DNA of 64,000 nt from Acidovorax soli (GTDB taxonomy: Bacteria > Pseudomonadota > Gammaproteobacteria > Burkholderiales > Burkholderiaceae_C). The notes beneath the pieces are model-generated. The model saw only the letters and a program-made list of their open reading frames with translations, was not told where the DNA came from and did no database searches. A program made the translations under genes and the position numbers. This document shows, one piece after another, positions 19,180-31,340 of this stretch. Where the stretch lies: positions 62,001 to 126,000 of the forward strand of contig NZ_JACHLK010000014.1 in assembly GCF_014207955.1 (NCBI RefSeq). Direction: 5' to 3'. The first letter of the stretch is position 1, and each line of letters begins with the position of its first letter.

Positions 19180-20145
19180 TCAATGCGCGGGGGCCTCGAT
19201 GTGGCCCGGCGCATCCACCTGCACCGTGGCATGGCCGATGCCATGCGCGCGGCGCAGGTAGCCGGCCACCTGGGCCGGCAGGGCCAGCGGGTCGGTGCCC
19301 GGTGCGGGCGCCACATGCACGGTGGCCACCGTGCTCTCGTCCGTCAGGGTCCAGGCATGGAAGTGGCCCACCTCGGCCACGCCGGGCAGGGCGCGGATGC
19401 CGGCCTCGGCAGCCGCCAGGTCCAGCCCCTTGGGCGCGGCTTGCAGCAGCACCACCAGCGCATCCGACACCAGCCCCCAGGCCGAGCGCACCACGAGCAC
19501 GGCGACCAGCACCGAGAGCAGCGGGTCCAGCACCGTCCAGCCCGTGGCCATGATGCCGATGGCCGCCGCGATGGCGCCCACCGAGCCAAGCAGATCCCCC
19601 ACCACATGCAGCAGGGCGCCGCGCAGGTTGCCGTCGTTGCGCTCGCCACGCATGAGAATCCAGGCGCCCACCAGGTTCACCAGCAGCCCGATGGCTGCCA
19701 CGATGAGCATGGGCCCGGCCAACACCTCCGAGGGGGCGCGAAAGCGCTGCACCGCCTCCCAGGCGATCCAGGCCACGAGCAACAGCAGCGAGGCCCCGTT
19801 GGCCAGCGCCGCGAGCACGCGCACGCGGTGAAAGCCGTAGGTGCGCTTCAGATCCGGCGGGCGCCGCGCCACGCGGTAGGCAATCAGCGCCAGCAGCAGG
19901 GCCGCCGCGTCGGAGACCATGTGCCCCGCATCGGCGATCAGCGCCAGCGAGCCTGACAGCGCGCCGCCGACGGCCTGTACGGCGGCATAGCCCGCCGTCA
20001 TCCCAAAGACCAGGCGGATGCGCCGTTCGTTGGCGGCCGTGACCGAGGGGGCATGGCTGTGCTCGCCGCCTGGCGCATGGCTGTGGCCGTGGTCCCCATG
20101 GTGGTGGGGCTCGCCGGGTGCGTGGGCATGTGGGTGTTCGTGCAT
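19180..20145 (-). CDS. Cation diffusion facilitator family metal exporter
   Basis: CDF transporter of 321 residues that exports divalent metals (Zn/Co/Cd type) by proton antiport. The N terminus is His-rich (MHEHPHAHAPGEPHHHGDHG). Metal-site motifs HMVSD (helix II, ADAGHMVSDAAAL) and HVVGD (helix V) are intact. Six hydrophobic segments and a C-terminal cytoplasmic domain (about 230-310) are visible. The HMVSD form resembles Zn/Co exporters such as DmeF/CzcD. It stands alone, with no metal-responsive regulator adjacent. Confidence 0.92.
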   Translation of the reverse strand: MHEHPHAHAPGEPHHHGDHGHSHAPGGEHSHAPSVTAANERRIRLVFGMTAGYAAVQAVGGALSGSLALIADAGHMVSDAAALLLALIAYRVARRPPDLKRTYGFHRVRVLAALANGASLLLLVAWIAWEAVQRFRAPSEVLAGPMLIVAAIGLLVNLVGAWILMRGERNDGNLRGALLHVVGDLLGSVGAIAAAIGIMATGWTVLDPLLSVLVAVLVVRSAWGLVSDALVVLLQAAPKGLDLAAAEAGIRALPGVAEVGHFHAWTLTDESTVATVHVAPAPGTDPLALPAQVAGYLRRAHGIGHATVQVDAPGHIEAPAH

Positions 20146-20175
20146 GGCGCATTCTGGCCCAGGCGGGGCGCGTCT

Positions 20176-21594
20176 TCAGGTCCGCCCGCCCGCCTCCGCC
20201 GCCTGCACCAGCGCCTTGCGCAGGGCCTTGGCGAAGCGCGGGTCGGTCACCGCGCCCACGTTGAAGCGCGACCAGCGCGAGGTCGCGGCAAAGTCCACCG
20301 AGAAGATGCGCCCTGGCGCCATGACGATCTGGCGCGGCAGCATCTGCTGCGCGAAGGCCAGCGAGTCCTGCACGCCGGGCAGGGCCACCCACTGGTAGAG
20401 CGACTGCGGGTTGCGCGTGAAGACCTCGGCGCCCACGGCATCGAAGATCTGCGTCGCGCTCTGCGTGGCGGCAGCCAGGCGGTCGCGCAGGCGCTGGATG
20501 TGGCGCTGGTAGTGGCCCTCGCTCAGGATCACGTCCACGGTGCGCTCGGCGTACTCCGAGCTGCTCACATGGATCAGCGCCTTGAGGTCGGCAATGTCGC
20601 TGGCCAGGTCGGCCCCGCAGGCGATATACCCCACGCGCAGCGCGGCCGAGAAGGACTTGGAGAAGCTGCCGATGTAGATCGTGCGCTCGAGCTGGTCCAG
20701 CGCGGACAGGCGCGGCGCGCCGGTGGGCTTGAAGTCGGCCAGCGGGTCGTTCTCCACGATCATCAGGTCGTACTTCTGCGCCAGCTGCAGCACGCGGAAG
20801 GCCTTGGCGGCCGTGAGGTCCGAGCCTGTGGGGTTGTGCGCGACGGACTGGGTGAAGAACAGCCGCGGTTTGTGCACGATGAGCAATTGCTCCAGCGCCT
20901 CCAGGTCCGGCCCATCGGCCAGCCGTGGCACGCCCACGATGTGCGCGCCCGCCAGCTTGAGCTTGCCGAACAGCGGGTAGTAGCCCGGGTCGTCCACCAG
21001 CACTGGCGCCCCGGGCGGCACGAAGTAGCGGATCACCGTGTCCATGGCCTCGTTGGCCCCGTGGGTGAGCACGATCTGCCGCGGCTCGGTGCCTATGCCC
21101 AGGTCCGCCAGCTTGCGCACCAGGTGGTGGCGCAGTGGCTCGTAGCCAAAGCGGTTGCCATAGCGGAACAGGGCACCCAGGCCGGTGCGCACCACCTTGT
21201 GGTGGAACTTGTCCAGGCGCACATCGGCCAGCCATTCCACGGGCGGAAAGCCGTCGCCCACGGCCAGCGCGCCGGGCTCGGACTTGAGCTGCTCGCGCAT
21301 CAACCACACGATGTCCATCGCGCGGCCCAGCGAGCCGGCTTCTTCCTCCTTGGGCGCGGCCTGGGGTTGGGCGCGCACGAAGTAGCCCGAACCGCGGCGC
21401 GGTTCGATCAGGCCGCGCGCCACGAGCATCTCGAAGGCGGCAACGATGGTGTTCTTGGCATAGCCGTGCAACTGCGCCAGCTCGCGCAGCGAGGGCAGCT
21501 TGTCGCCCGCCTGGTAGGCGCCGTCGCGGATCTGCCGGTCGATGGAATCGGCCAGGGTGAGGGTCAGCGAGGCGGTCTTGGGCGCGGCTTTCAT
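20176..21594 (-). CDS. MocR-type (GntR/aminotransferase) regulator
   Basis: Regulator of 472 residues with an N-terminal GntR winged helix (about 10-80: DSIDRQIRDGAYQAGDKLPS, LRELAQLHGYAKNTI) joined to a fold-type I aminotransferase domain. The PLP-binding lysine lies in IGSFSKSFSAALRVGY, with the aspartate in MIVENDPLADF. Start at the ATG at 21594; the frame continues to 21978 over the neighbour's coding region without support. It is divergent from the HMG-CoA reductase operon and is its likely regulator; MocR proteins use PLP or substrate-PLP adducts as effectors. Confidence 0.9.
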   Translation of the reverse strand: MKAAPKTASLTLTLADSIDRQIRDGAYQAGDKLPSLRELAQLHGYAKNTIVAAFEMLVARGLIEPRRGSGYFVRAQPQAAPKEEEAGSLGRAMDIVWLMREQLKSEPGALAVGDGFPPVEWLADVRLDKFHHKVVRTGLGALFRYGNRFGYEPLRHHLVRKLADLGIGTEPRQIVLTHGANEAMDTVIRYFVPPGAPVLVDDPGYYPLFGKLKLAGAHIVGVPRLADGPDLEALEQLLIVHKPRLFFTQSVAHNPTGSDLTAAKAFRVLQLAQKYDLMIVENDPLADFKPTGAPRLSALDQLERTIYIGSFSKSFSAALRVGYIACGADLASDIADLKALIHVSSSEYAERTVDVILSEGHYQRHIQRLRDRLAAATQSATQIFDAVGAEVFTRNPQSLYQWVALPGVQDSLAFAQQMLPRQIVMAPGRIFSVDFAATSRWSRFNVGAVTDPRFAKALRKALVQAAEAGGRT

Positions 21595-21671
21595 GCAGGT
21601 TCCACAACGGGTTGATCCACTATGACACAGACCATGTGTACCTGGACAGTGGCCGCAACTGTCCCTGAAAA

Positions 21672-21695
21672 CTGTACCCATTGATACTGGTACAG
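21672..21695. promoter_or_regulatory. Candidate MocR operator
   Basis: CTGTACC at 21672-21678 and GGTACAG at 21689-21695 form a perfect inverted repeat with a 10-nt spacer. Related words TGTACCTGGACAG and ACTGTCCC lie at 21637-21666. The cluster sits midway between the divergent MocR gene and the HMG-CoA reductase gene, and MocR operators commonly contain such GTAC half-sites. TTGATA (21681-21686) inside the spacer may be a -35 element, which would make this a regulated promoter. Confidence 0.6.
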
Positions 21696-21739
21696 ATGGC
21701 CTAGAGTCCACTCCATCACATCCCGAGGACATCTCCAAC

Positions 21740-23026
<1,287 letters not shown>

Positions 23027-23096
23027 ACAAGGCCCGGCCGGGCAGGCCTGCCAAGGACCGCCCTTTTTCATGAACGACAACGACAGGAGACAAGAC

Positions 23097-24305
23097 ATGA
23101 AGCTGAACCACCGCATCCCCTCCCTGGTCCGGCCGCTGATCGCGGCTGCGGCGCTGGCGCTCGGCCTGTCCGCGGCCCAGGCGCAGGACATCCGCTTCGG
23201 CTTCAATGCCGACCAGTCGGGCACCGGCGCGGCCGAGCTGGGCGTGGCCGCGCGCCACGGCTTCGACCTGGCCATCGAGGACATCAACAAGGCCGGCGGC
23301 CTGCTCGGCCGCAAGGTCGTGGGCATCGTGCGCGACGACACCGGCCAGCCCCCGAAGTCCATCCAGAACATGACCGAACTGATCGACAGCGAGAAGGTGG
23401 CGGCCGTGGTCGGACCCACCAACTCGGGCAACGCCCTGGCCTGGCTGCACATTCCGCAGCAGAAGAAGGTGCCCGTGATCGTGCCCGTGGCCACGGCCAC
23501 CGACATCACCAAGCGCTACGCCAACGAGGCGCAGAACTACATCTACCGCGTCTCCATGGTCGACCGCGAGCAGGTGGCGCTGCTCATCGCCTATGCGATC
23601 AAGGCCACCAGGAACCAGAAGATCGCCTTCATCGCCGACTCCACGGGCTTTGGCCAGCAGGGCGTGAAGGACCTGACCGAAGTGCTGGCCCTGCATGGCG
23701 CCAAGGCCGTGGCGGTGGAAAAGTTCGGCCCCAAGGACACGGACATGACCTCGCAGCTGGCCAAGATCCGCGATGCCGGGGCCGACACGCTCATCGTCTA
23801 CGGCCTGGCCGACGCCAACGCCCAACTGCTGCGCAGCATGGAAAAGATCAACTACCTGCCCACCACCCTGGGCACCTGGGGCAACATGAGCACGCCGCTG
23901 CTCAACACGGCCGGCAAGAAGCTGGCCGAGCACATCATCTTCGCCACCTCCACGGCCGAAGACAGCAACCCCCGCGCCGTGGCGCTGGCCGCGCGCGTGC
24001 GCGAGCGCTACCCGCAACTGCCGACCTTCGTGGCGGCCGCGCAGTCCTACGACTCGGTGATGCTGCTGGCCGCTGCCGTGAAGAAGGCCGGAAGCACCGA
24101 TGGCGACAAGCTCGCCGCCACGCTGGAGAACGGCCTGCCCGACACCCAGGGCGTGGTCAAGCTCTACCAGAAACCCTTTGCCAAGGGCGACCATGAGGCC
24201 CTGTCGGTGGCCGACTTCCACCTGGCGCGCTGGCGCGATGGCAAGGTGGCGGCTTATGAAGACGCCATCACCAAGGCGCTGGCGCCGGCCGACTACAAGA
24301 AGTGA
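23097..24305 (+). CDS. LivK-type ABC transporter periplasmic receptor
   Basis: Periplasmic receptor of the branched-chain amino acid/carboxylate (LivJ/LivK, type I) family, 402 residues. The signal peptide ends AAQAQ and is followed by DIRFGFNADQSGTGAAELGV, then INKAGGLLGRKVVGIVRDD and VAAVVGPTNSGNALA. Start at 23097 with AGGAG 9 nt upstream. Since it follows the HMG-CoA reductase gene by 70 bp, its ligand may be mevalonate or a related hydroxy acid instead of an amino acid; this is inferred from context only. Confidence 0.9.
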   Translation: MKLNHRIPSLVRPLIAAAALALGLSAAQAQDIRFGFNADQSGTGAAELGVAARHGFDLAIEDINKAGGLLGRKVVGIVRDDTGQPPKSIQNMTELIDSEKVAAVVGPTNSGNALAWLHIPQQKKVPVIVPVATATDITKRYANEAQNYIYRVSMVDREQVALLIAYAIKATRNQKIAFIADSTGFGQQGVKDLTEVLALHGAKAVAVEKFGPKDTDMTSQLAKIRDAGADTLIVYGLADANAQLLRSMEKINYLPTTLGTWGNMSTPLLNTAGKKLAEHIIFATSTAEDSNPRAVALAARVRERYPQLPTFVAAAQSYDSVMLLAAAVKKAGSTDGDKLAATLENGLPDTQGVVKLYQKPFAKGDHEALSVADFHLARWRDGKVAAYEDAITKALAPADYKK

Positions 24306-24342
24306 TGCGCGCCCAGCGCGCCACAGCGGAGCCCCACAGCCC

Positions 24343-25260
24343 ATGACCAATGTCCTGCAAGCCTTGCTGAGCGGCCTGGCCCTCGGTGGAATCTATGCGC
24401 TCGTCGCCCTGGGTTTCAGCATCACCCACACGACCACCAAGACGCTCAACTTCGGCCAGGGCGAGTTCCTGGTCGCGGGCTCCTTCATCGCAGTGGCCAC
24501 CCTGCTGCTGCTTTCGGGCAAGGGGCACACGGGCGTGCTGGCCGCGGCCGACGTGAGCTTTGCGCGCTATGGCCTGGCGCTCGTGGTGTCGCTCGCGCTG
24601 CTGGCGCTGCTTGGCGTGGTGCTGTACTTCACGGCGGTGCGGCCCTTCGTGGGCGCCACCGGCATGGCCTGGGTCATGAGCACCATCGGCTTCGGCATCA
24701 TCGTGCAGAACACCGCGCTGGCCATCTGGGGCCCGGGTTCCATGGCCATGCCCTCGCCGCTGGGCGACGAAGTGATCCGCATCGCGGGGGCCGGCATCCG
24801 TGCGCAGGAGATCCTGGTGCTTGGCGTCACGGCCGTGGTCATGCTGGCGCTGGACTACGTGCTGCGCCGCACCAAGATCGGCAAGGCCGTGCGTGCAGTG
24901 GCGGTGAACAAGCAGGCCGCCGCCCTCATGGGCATCAACGTGGGGGCCATGGTGGTGCTGGCGTTTGTCATCTCTTCCAGCCTGGCGGGGCTGGCCGGCC
25001 TGCTGATCGCGCCCATCACCACGGCCTCGGTCTTCATGGGGCTGGCCATTGCCCTCAAGGCGTTTTCGTCGGCCATCGTGGGCGGGCTCACCAACCCGCG
25101 CGGCTGCATCGCCGGGGGCTTCTTGCTGGGCTGCATCGAGGCGCTGGTGGGCCTGTGGCGTGCCGAGCTGCGCGAGATCACGGTCTTTGCGCTCATCATC
25201 CTGGTGCTGGTGGTCAAGCCCGAAGGGCTGTTCGGCCAAAAGCCTTTCGAGAAGGTGTGA
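24343..25260 (+). CDS. LivH-type ABC transporter permease
   Basis: Permease subunit of 305 residues with about eight hydrophobic helices. The start LQALLSGLALGGIYALVALG and the motif THTTTKTLNFGQGEF are characteristic of LivH. The C-terminal half contains the cytoplasmic loop RRTKIGKAVRAVAVNKQAA used to dock the ATPases. It lies 37 bp after the receptor gene and 7 bp before the LivM-LivG gene. Confidence 0.92.
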   Translation: MTNVLQALLSGLALGGIYALVALGFSITHTTTKTLNFGQGEFLVAGSFIAVATLLLLSGKGHTGVLAAADVSFARYGLALVVSLALLALLGVVLYFTAVRPFVGATGMAWVMSTIGFGIIVQNTALAIWGPGSMAMPSPLGDEVIRIAGAGIRAQEILVLGVTAVVMLALDYVLRRTKIGKAVRAVAVNKQAAALMGINVGAMVVLAFVISSSLAGLAGLLIAPITTASVFMGLAIALKAFSSAIVGGLTNPRGCIAGGFLLGCIEALVGLWRAELREITVFALIILVLVVKPEGLFGQKPFEKV

Positions 25261-25267
25261 GCACAGC

Positions 25268-27085
<1,818 letters not shown>

Positions 27086-27086
27086 G

Positions 27087-27803
27087 ATGCCCATGCTCCA
27101 GATCGAACAGCTCGCCGTGAACTACGGCGCCATCCAGGCTCTCAAGGGCGTGAGCCTCACGGTGGCGGCCGGAGAGGTCGTCACCCTCATTGGCGGCAAC
27201 GGGGCCGGCAAGAGCACGCTGATGAAGGCCATCTCGGGGCTCGAGCCCTGTGCCGGCGGGCGCATCGCCTTCGACGGCCAGGACCTGGCGCGCACGCCGG
27301 CGCACCGGCGCGTGGCCCTGGGCATTGCCCAGTCGCCCGAGGGGCGCCAGGTGTTCCCGGACCAGAGCGTGCGCGACAACCTGCTGCTGGGCGCCTACCT
27401 GCGGCCCGCGGGCGATGCGTCCATCGCCGCGGACCTGGAGGAGCAGTTCACCACCTTCCCGCGCCTGCGCGAGCGCCAGCACCAGATGGCCGGCACGCTC
27501 AGCGGTGGCGAGCAGCAGATGCTGGCCATCGGCCGCGCGCTCATGGCGCGCCCGCGCCTGCTGCTGCTCGACGAGCCTTCGCTGGGCCTGGCCCCGCTGA
27601 TCGTCAAGGAGATCTTTGCGGTGATCCGCACGCTCAAGCAGCGCGGCATGACCATCCTGCTGGTGGAGCAGATGGCCAACCAGGCGCTCAAGGTGGCCGA
27701 CCGGGCCTATGTGCTCAAGACCGGTGAGATCGCCTCGTCGGGCCCGGCGCAGGCACTGCTGGAAGACCCGGCCGTGCGCGAGGCCTACCTGGGCAAGCAC
27801 TGA
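27087..27803 (+). CDS. LivF-type ABC transporter ATP-binding protein
   Basis: Second ATPase of the importer, 238 residues, with Walker A GGNGAGKS, the LivF motif AQSPEGRQVFPDQSVRDNLL, signature LSGGEQQM and Walker B LLLLDEPSLGLAP. Three in-frame ATGs (27072, 27087, 27093) could serve; 27087 lies just after the upstream stop and is used here. It completes the receptor/LivH/LivM-G/LivF set behind the HMG-CoA reductase gene and is convergent with the LysE gene 1 bp away. Confidence 0.92.
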   Translation: MPMLQIEQLAVNYGAIQALKGVSLTVAAGEVVTLIGGNGAGKSTLMKAISGLEPCAGGRIAFDGQDLARTPAHRRVALGIAQSPEGRQVFPDQSVRDNLLLGAYLRPAGDASIAADLEEQFTTFPRLRERQHQMAGTLSGGEQQMLAIGRALMARPRLLLLDEPSLGLAPLIVKEIFAVIRTLKQRGMTILLVEQMANQALKVADRAYVLKTGEIASSGPAQALLEDPAVREAYLGKH

Positions 27804-27804
27804 A

Positions 27805-28431
27805 TCAGGGGCTTGCGGCCTGCCATTGGGCCCAGGCCAGGTAGGCCGCCATGCCCAGCATGGCCAGGGCCACGCCCGCATCGAGCAGGCGCATGGTGCG
27901 TGGCGAGGCCATGTGGCGCCGCACGCGGCCGGCGCCCGCCACCAGGGCGCAGAACCACAGCAGCGATGCGGCCACGGCGCCGGTGGCAAAACCCGCGCGG
28001 GCACCCGGGGCCAGCGCCGCCCCAACGGTGCCGATGACGAGGACCGTGTCCATCCAGGCGGCCGGGTTCAGCAAGGAGTTCAGCAGCAAGGGCCGCAGGC
28101 CGGTAGACAGCGCCGGCGCGGGGCCCGGGTGCGGCGCACTGGAGGGGCTCAAGGCATTGCGCAGGGCCTTTGCGCCATGCACCAGCAGCAGGCCGATGCC
28201 CAGCCACAGGGCCGCAGCCTGCCAGCTCGGGGCCTGGCTCAGTGCGGCCGACAGGCCCAGGATGCCCAGAGCGATCAGGGCAGCGTCGCTGCCCACGCCG
28301 ATGCCGATGAGCAGCATCGAGGGCCGGCCCGCCAGGGCCTCGCGCAGGATGAGAACGTCCTTGGGGCCGGGGCACAGAAAGACGCCGAGGCCCAGAATGA
28401 ATCCCTGCAGCAGGGAGGAGAGGTCGAACAT
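27805..28431 (-). CDS. LysE/RhtB family amino-acid exporter
   Basis: Inner-membrane exporter of about 208 residues with roughly six hydrophobic helices and the family motif near the N terminus FLCPGPKDVLILREALAGR (the G-P-G/N-P pattern of LysE/RhtB). Family members export lysine, homoserine, threonine or related compounds; the substrate here is unknown. The ATG at 28431 is used; a TTG at 28446 would add five residues, and neither has a strong ribosome site. Confidence 0.85.
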   Translation of the reverse strand: MFDLSSLLQGFILGLGVFLCPGPKDVLILREALAGRPSMLLIGIGVGSDAALIALGILGLSAALSQAPSWQAAALWLGIGLLLVHGAKALRNALSPSSAPHPGPAPALSTGLRPLLLNSLLNPAAWMDTVLVIGTVGAALAPGARAGFATGAVAASLLWFCALVAGAGRVRRHMASPRTMRLLDAGVALAMLGMAAYLAWAQWQAASP

Positions 28432-28632
28432 GGAGCATGCCGACAACCTCTCAAGCTGAACCGGTACCGATGGTGTGCCGCCATCATAGGGGATCTCGGG
28501 CCTGGGGCTCCTGCGGCCTCAGTGGTGCCCGTCCTACAGGCCTTCGGGCGCTGCGGGAGGCGGCGCATCCCCTGCGCGAAAATACGATGGGGCCAGACAC
28601 AACAGACCTCGCAGTCGAAAGGAAAGGCTCCC

Positions 28633-28950
28633 ATGAAAAGTTGGTACAAACTGTCGCTGGGCAACGATGCCCAGGCTTTCGAGCCCACCCAGCGCATCCA
28701 GCAGATGTTCATGTCGCAGTTTCTGATCTCGCCTGCCGGATCGAAGCGTGCCCTTTTCTCGTGCTATGACAAGCAGGCCGACAAGCTGTGGCTGTTCTTC
28801 TCGCCCGCCGCGCAGGACATCGCGCTGCGCGTGTACGCCCAACCCTGCGATCCGCCCACGGCGCTCGACTGCATCGGGCTGCTGGCGGGCGAGGGCGATG
28901 CGCTTTCGGACCCCGTGCACGAAGCGGAAGCCGAGGTCGCCACGGTTTGA
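28633..28950 (+). CDS. Small conserved-looking protein, unknown
   Basis: Protein of 105 residues with no signal peptide or membrane segment, starting MKSWYKLSLGNDAQAFEPTQ and containing ALFSCYDKQADKLWLFFSPA. An AAAGG ribosome site sits about 8 nt upstream. Base composition and codon use match the neighbours, so it looks like a genuine gene. It is divergent from the LysE gene and convergent with the CHASE2 kinase. Family not recognised. Confidence 0.68.
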   Translation: MKSWYKLSLGNDAQAFEPTQRIQQMFMSQFLISPAGSKRALFSCYDKQADKLWLFFSPAAQDIALRVYAQPCDPPTALDCIGLLAGEGDALSDPVHEAEAEVATV

Positions 28951-28965
28951 CGGGCCGGCCCCGGT

Positions 28966-31326
28966 TCACTCCGCCGTTGCCGCCACTGCGTCGGTCTGGG
29001 GCAGCACCAGGCGGAACTCGGCTCCCTTGCCCTCATCGCTCTCGACCTCGATGCTGCCGCCATGGCGCTGCACTACGGTGCGCACCAGGGCCAGGCCCAG
29101 CCCCACGCCGGCGATGCCGGGATGGCTGCGGTCGTGCAGGCGCTGGAACGGGGCGAACAGCTTGTCCTGCAGGGCCGGGGCGATGCCGGGGCCCTCGTCG
29201 CGCACGGCCAGCACCCACTGGCCCGGCCGTTCTGCCAGGGTGCAGCGCACGGTGCTTGCGCCCGGGCTGTACTTGATGGCGTTGTTCACCACGTTGCCAA
29301 GGGCGCGGCACAGCAGCGAGCGGTCGCCCGTGAACGCGGCGGTTTCCGGCGCCTCGGCCACCACCACCTCCACATCGGCATCGCGGGCCAGCACCCAGGC
29401 CTCGTCCACGGTCTGGTGCAGCACGTCCACCAGGTCCAGCGGTTCCCGGCGCATGGCCTGCGATTCGGCGCTGGCCAGCTGGATGAAGTTCTCGGCCATG
29501 CCCAGCGAGGTCTTGGCATAGCGCGCGATGAGCTGCATGAGCTCTGCATCCGTCATGCGGCCCGGGTAGGCCTGGTGCATCTCCAGCAGGGTGAGGATGG
29601 AGGCATTGGGCGCGCGGATGTCGTGCGAGATGAAGTGCATGGCTTCGTCGCGCTGCTGCAGGGCACTGCGTATCTCGGTCAGGTCCACCAGGGTCACGAG
29701 CCAGCCCGATTGCGCCAGGTCGGTGAACTGGCGGCTTTGCACCAGCACGCTGCGGCCCTTGGCATCGCGCCCCTCCCGGCGGGCCGGCAGGCTGCGGCTG
29801 GCCAGCCGCTCGGGCGTCACCAGCGGCTGCTCGGTGGCGATGTCGATCAGGTCCCCCAGCACATCGGCGATCTGTCGACCCTGCAGGGGCCAGACCATGG
29901 GATCGCCCTCGACCTCGGCCACCCCCAGCAGATGGCGCCGTGCCGCAGTGTTGGCCAGCAGGATGCGGCCTTCCGTGTCGCAGACCATGGTGGGCGAGGG
30001 CAGTTGCTGCAGGCTCTCGCTCACGAAGTGGTGCATGTCGCGCAGCTGGCGCGACGCATATTCCACCGCGTTGATGCGCCGTTCCAGGAAGTCGCCGCTG
30101 TGGGCCGCCGGGCCACGCAGGGGGATCACCAGGCCCTGGCGCTGCAGGTTCTCCATCTGCAGCCGCAGGAACTGGGCCGCCGCACTCAGGCGCCGCCAGC
30201 TCCACAGCGGATAGGCCAGCACCAGGCCGATGAGGGCCGCCGCGGGCGCGAACTGCAGGCCGGTCCAGACGGGCAGCACCACGGCCAGGGCCAGGGTCAG
30301 TGCGCCCAGTGCGATGCTGGTGAGCAGGGCCGCGAAGGGGCCGAGCAGCAGCAGCGCCAGCAGCGCCAGCACCACGGGCAGCAGGTTGAAAGCCATGTTC
30401 AGCGCGGGCGGCGCGCTGTGGATGTGCACGCCGGCCAGGTCGGCGTCGAGCACCTGGGCGATCACCTCCACACCGGGCATCAGGCGCGACTCCTGGCCCA
30501 CCGGGGTGGCGAACATGTCGCCCAGCCCGGCCGCGACCGATCCCACGAGCACGTACTTGCCGCGGAAGGCATCGGCCGGTACCTCGCCGCGCAACACGTC
30601 GATATAGGAGTAGGTGGTGAAGTGCCCCGGGCCGCCCGCATACGGGATCAGGCGCCGGCCGGCACGCTCCCAGCGCGCACCATCGGCTGGCGGGTCGCTC
30701 CAGCGGGCCGGCGGGCAGCCACCGAGCGAGGGCGTGGCCACGCAGCGCATGGCCATGCTGAAATGCTGCCAGGGCGCGCTGGCGGGCCCTTCGCGGGTGT
30801 ACAGGCTGCGCACCACACCGTCCTCGTCGGCGGCCACATGCACATGCCCGAGCCGGGCCGCGGCCTGCTCCAGCGCGGCAATCGGCCGGTCTGCCCCGTC
30901 GCCCGGGTCGTACGGACCCTGGCGCTGCATCACCGGCAGCACCACCCGGCCGCTTCGGGCCACGGCATCGGCCAGCAGCAGGTCGTCTTCGGGGTAGTCG
31001 AGGTCGTCTTCGTTGAACAGCACGTCCATGCCGATCACCAGCGGCTGCTGGCGCGAGACGTTCTGGATCAGCTGGGCATGCAGGGCACGCCGCCAGGGCC
31101 AGCGCCCGATCACGCCGATGCTGCGGTCGTCCACCGCGATCACGGCAATGCCGGGCTGCGGCGGGCGCGATACCAGGCGCAGCCCGGTGTCCTGCACCAG
31201 GTGGTTGGTGCGCGGCAACGCGCTGGGCGTGCTCAGCCAGGCCACCAGGGCCAGCAGCGTCAGCGCAATGGCGGCCCATTCGACCCGCCGCTGCTGGTTG
31301 CGCGTGCGGGAGTGCTGCGTGGGCAT
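28966..31326 (-). CDS. CHASE2-domain sensor histidine kinase
   Basis: Membrane histidine kinase of 786 residues. Order: one N-terminal helix (about 17-33), extracytoplasmic CHASE2 domain (about 45-310, with GIAVIAVDDRSIGVIGRWPW and YVLVGSVAAGLGDMFATPVG), three closely spaced helices (about 310-375), PAS-like segment (about 440-555), phospho-acceptor His568 in FISHDIRAP, and a HATPase domain with NVVNNAIKYSP, DEGPGI and GVGLGLAL. It is the last gene of a leftward series after the response regulator and a LysM-FecR protein, 14 bp from the latter. The partner is presumably the OmpR-like regulator at 33140. Signal unknown. Confidence 0.93.
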   Translation of the reverse strand: MPTQHSRTRNQQRRVEWAAIALTLLALVAWLSTPSALPRTNHLVQDTGLRLVSRPPQPGIAVIAVDDRSIGVIGRWPWRRALHAQLIQNVSRQQPLVIGMDVLFNEDDLDYPEDDLLLADAVARSGRVVLPVMQRQGPYDPGDGADRPIAALEQAAARLGHVHVAADEDGVVRSLYTREGPASAPWQHFSMAMRCVATPSLGGCPPARWSDPPADGARWERAGRRLIPYAGGPGHFTTYSYIDVLRGEVPADAFRGKYVLVGSVAAGLGDMFATPVGQESRLMPGVEVIAQVLDADLAGVHIHSAPPALNMAFNLLPVVLALLALLLLGPFAALLTSIALGALTLALAVVLPVWTGLQFAPAAALIGLVLAYPLWSWRRLSAAAQFLRLQMENLQRQGLVIPLRGPAAHSGDFLERRINAVEYASRQLRDMHHFVSESLQQLPSPTMVCDTEGRILLANTAARRHLLGVAEVEGDPMVWPLQGRQIADVLGDLIDIATEQPLVTPERLASRSLPARREGRDAKGRSVLVQSRQFTDLAQSGWLVTLVDLTEIRSALQQRDEAMHFISHDIRAPNASILTLLEMHQAYPGRMTDAELMQLIARYAKTSLGMAENFIQLASAESQAMRREPLDLVDVLHQTVDEAWVLARDADVEVVVAEAPETAAFTGDRSLLCRALGNVVNNAIKYSPGASTVRCTLAERPGQWVLAVRDEGPGIAPALQDKLFAPFQRLHDRSHPGIAGVGLGLALVRTVVQRHGGSIEVESDEGKGAEFRLVLPQTDAVAATAE

Positions 31327-31340
31327 CGGGTGCGGCCGGC

